Assembly (NCBI GenBank): GCA_934203075.1
Contig: CAKPYT010000033.1
Coordinates: 1-57,225, forward strand
Length of the DNA stretch: 57,225 nt
Direction of reading: 5' to 3'
DNA from: an uncultured Clostridia bacterium
GTDB taxonomy: Bacteria > Bacillota > Clostridia > Christensenellales > CAG-314
Numbering within the stretch: position 1 is the first letter of the stretch; each line of letters begins with the position of its first letter. The notes beneath the pieces were generated by a model, which worked only from the letters and a program-made list of their open reading frames with translations, did not search any database and was not told where the DNA came from. The translations under genes were made by a program, and so were the position numbers. Positions 55,608 through 57,225 of this stretch are shown here, in pieces.

Positions 55608-57225
55608 CGAGGCAGATTCCCAATTCTTTCAACTGGTCGTTATCGACAACGTTCGGGGCTTCCATCATCAGGTCGCTGGCATTCTGCACTTTCGGGAAAG
55701 CGATGACGTCCTTAATGGATTCCGCACCGGTCAGAAGCATGGTGAGTCGATCCAACCCGAAGGCAATTCCGCCGTGCGGAGGTGTGCCGAAACGGAACGC
55801 TTCCACAAAATAGCCGAAGCGTGCGGCAATTTGTTCTTCCGTGAAGCCAAGCGTCTGGAACATCAGTTTTTGTACTTCCTGATTGAAAATACGAATGCTG
55901 CCGCCGCCGGCTTCCTGCCCGTTGATTACGATATCGTATGCTTTTGCACGTACCTGCTCCGGATGTGTTTTCATTAAAGCCAGATCCTCGTTTTTGGGGC
56001 TGGTAAAGGGATGGTGTTTTGCCACGTAACGTTTTTCATCGTAATCGTACTCCAACAATGGGAAGTCTACCACCCACAAAACTTCGTACCGATTTTTATC
56101 GATCATGCCGAATTTTTCGGCCAGTTCGCACCGCAAAGCGCCGAGCGAATTGCAAACGATTTCGTTATCCGCATCCGCTACGATGAACAGCAAATCCCCC
56201 TGTTGCGCATTTGCCGTGGCAAAAATCTTTTGCATTGCCTCTTCGCTTACAAACTTGGCAAAGGAACTGCGCACGCCGCTTTCGCCGATGGCGGCCCAAG
56301 CAAGGCCTTTCGCGCGATACGTTTTGGCGAGATCCGTCAGTTTATCGATTTCCTTACGGGATACTTCGTGTTCGTGCCCCTTCAGAACCAATCCTCGGAC
56401 AGCTCCGTTTTGCGCCAGAGCACTTTCGAACACGCCGAACCCGCAGCCCTTTACCGCTTCGGAAAGATCGCACAACGGCATATCGAAACGCAAATCCGGC
56501 TTATCGGAACCGTAGCGCTCCATCGCCTCCTGATACGGCATACGGCGGAAATGCTCCGGCAGTTCGATGCCTTTGATCTCCCGGAAGACTTCTTTTACCA
56601 TGCCCTCCATCACTTCGATGACGTCATCTTCTCGATCCACAAAGGACATTTCGATATCGATTTGCGTAAACTCCGGCTGACGGTTGGCACGCAAGTCTTC
56701 ATCCCGGAAGCATTTTACAATTTGAAAATACCGATCCATCCCGGCGATCATCAGCAACTGCTTGTACTGCTGCGGCGACTGCGGCAAGGCATAGAATTGG
56801 CCATGATGCACCCGGCTCGGTACCAGATAGTCCCGCGCGCCTTCCGGCGTGGACCGGCCGAGAACCGGCGTTTCGATTTCCAGAAAGCCATGACCGGACA
56901 GATAGTTCCGCACCACTTGCGCGATTTTGCTGCGCATGATTAAGTTTTGCTGCAGCGCGGGGCGGCGCAAATCCAGATAGCGATACTTCAGGCGCAGCGC
57001 CTCGTTCGCATCGTCTGCATTGGAAAACGGCAGCGTTTGTGCTTCGGACAAAATTCTCAATTCGTTTGCGAGAATTTCCACTTCGCCGGTTTTCATTTCC
57101 GTGTTGACGTTTTCCGGCGTGCGCGCCCGCACGATGCCGCAAATCGCCACGACGTATTCCAGCTTTAACGTGCCTGCTTTTTCGGAAAGCTCCTTTGCAC
57201 AAGTTTCGTCAAACACGGCCTGCAC
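55591..57225 (-). CDS. aspS: Aspartyl-tRNA synthetase, N-terminus outside the window
   Basis: 544 codons of the C-terminal portion of the bacterial-type AspRS; the window edge cuts the first ~50 residues. The visible part starts in the OB anticodon-binding domain (VVAICGIVRARTPENVN). Class II motifs follow: motif 2 FRDEDLRANRQPEFTQIDIEMSF, the GAD insertion (residues ~280-400), FPLLEYDYDEKRY and motif 3 GIAFGLDRLTMLLTG. The ending KVQNASDLMMEAPNVV is characteristic. Confidence 0.96.
   Translation of the reverse strand: MQAVFDETCAKELSEKAGTLKLEYVVAICGIVRARTPENVNTEMKTGEVEILANELRILSEAQTLPFSNADDANEALRLKYRYLDLRRPALQQNLIMRSKIAQVVRNYLSGHGFLEIETPVLGRSTPEGARDYLVPSRVHHGQFYALPQSPQQYKQLLMIAGMDRYFQIVKCFRDEDLRANRQPEFTQIDIEMSFVDREDDVIEVMEGMVKEVFREIKGIELPEHFRRMPYQEAMERYGSDKPDLRFDMPLCDLSEAVKGCGFGVFESALAQNGAVRGLVLKGHEHEVSRKEIDKLTDLAKTYRAKGLAWAAIGESGVRSSFAKFVSEEAMQKIFATANAQQGDLLFIVADADNEIVCNSLGALRCELAEKFGMIDKNRYEVLWVVDFPLLEYDYDEKRYVAKHHPFTSPKNEDLALMKTHPEQVRAKAYDIVINGQEAGGGSIRIFNQEVQKLMFQTLGFTEEQIAARFGYFVEAFRFGTPPHGGIAFGLDRLTMLLTGAESIKDVIAFPKVQNASDLMMEAPNVVDNDQLKELGICLDESDE

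Noticed and set aside
1..57225. CRISPR array or IS element
   Set aside because: No regularly spaced identical repeats of CRISPR type and no transposase-like product were found; the short repeats at 28022-28073 are only 13 bp and three in number.

Overview
The window reads as a chromosome segment of an endospore-forming Bacillota bacterium, most likely an anaerobic Clostridia-type lineage of moderate GC. Reasons: Firmicutes gene orders (rpsO-pnp-ylxY-mlpA; ruvCAB-queA-tgt-yajC-secDF; infC-rpmI-rplT), the sporulation-family proteins YlxY and YtxC, an FprA flavodiiron protein, HemZ, meso-DAP dehydrogenase, and typical sigma-A promoters and SD sequences. Most genes are on the minus strand. Only tRNA-Leu, a type IIG restriction-modification gene, glyS and an APC permease are on the plus strand.

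Layout. 1-3667: M16 peptidase (cut by the window edge), YlxY-like deacetylase, pnp, rpsO. 3723-10212: hemZ, an MBL hydrolase, rel (ppGpp) and recJ in a tightly packed operon. 10314-18434: secF, secD, a small membrane protein, yajC, tgt, queA, ruvB, ruvA, ruvC. 18589-21399: yebC, a SpoU methylase, then rplT-rpmI-infC with a classical attenuated leader; infC apparently starts with ATC. 21447-27390: ytxC, a CtpE-like P-type ATPase and a hydrolase/membrane fusion protein.

27769-30821 is the most unusual part. A tRNA-Leu(UAA) carrying A33 is followed by about 3 kb of AT-rich DNA. This holds three iteron-like repeats, a promoter-to-terminator unit predicted to make a ~205-nt highly structured RNA, and a single-chain type IIG restriction-modification gene with an inverted repeat over its translation start. 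The block is bracketed by a short repeat of the tRNA 3' end. Next to it lies a broken pnuC whose leader still looks like a riboswitch or attenuator.

32111-37408: a likely surface and polyphosphate module (Cthe_2159-like lipoprotein, DUF4956, VTC polymerase) beside a two-component system. 37710-39209: an SLC13/ArsB-type permease behind a clear yybP-ykoY (Mn2+) riboswitch. 39495-46212: an ABC-FtsX fusion, FprA, an aspartokinase interrupted by an in-frame TGA, a 48-aa CdaR-like TM peptide and cdaA (c-di-AMP). 46356-57225: ddh, a Bax-inhibitor-1 protein, glyS, the APC permease, a small TM protein, nifU-nifS-iscR with an operator, an RseC-like protein, tcdA and aspS (cut by the window edge).

All calls come from reading the sequence. 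No database search or folding program was run. Intrinsic terminators and promoters were picked by eye from perfect or near-perfect stems and -35/-10 spacing.
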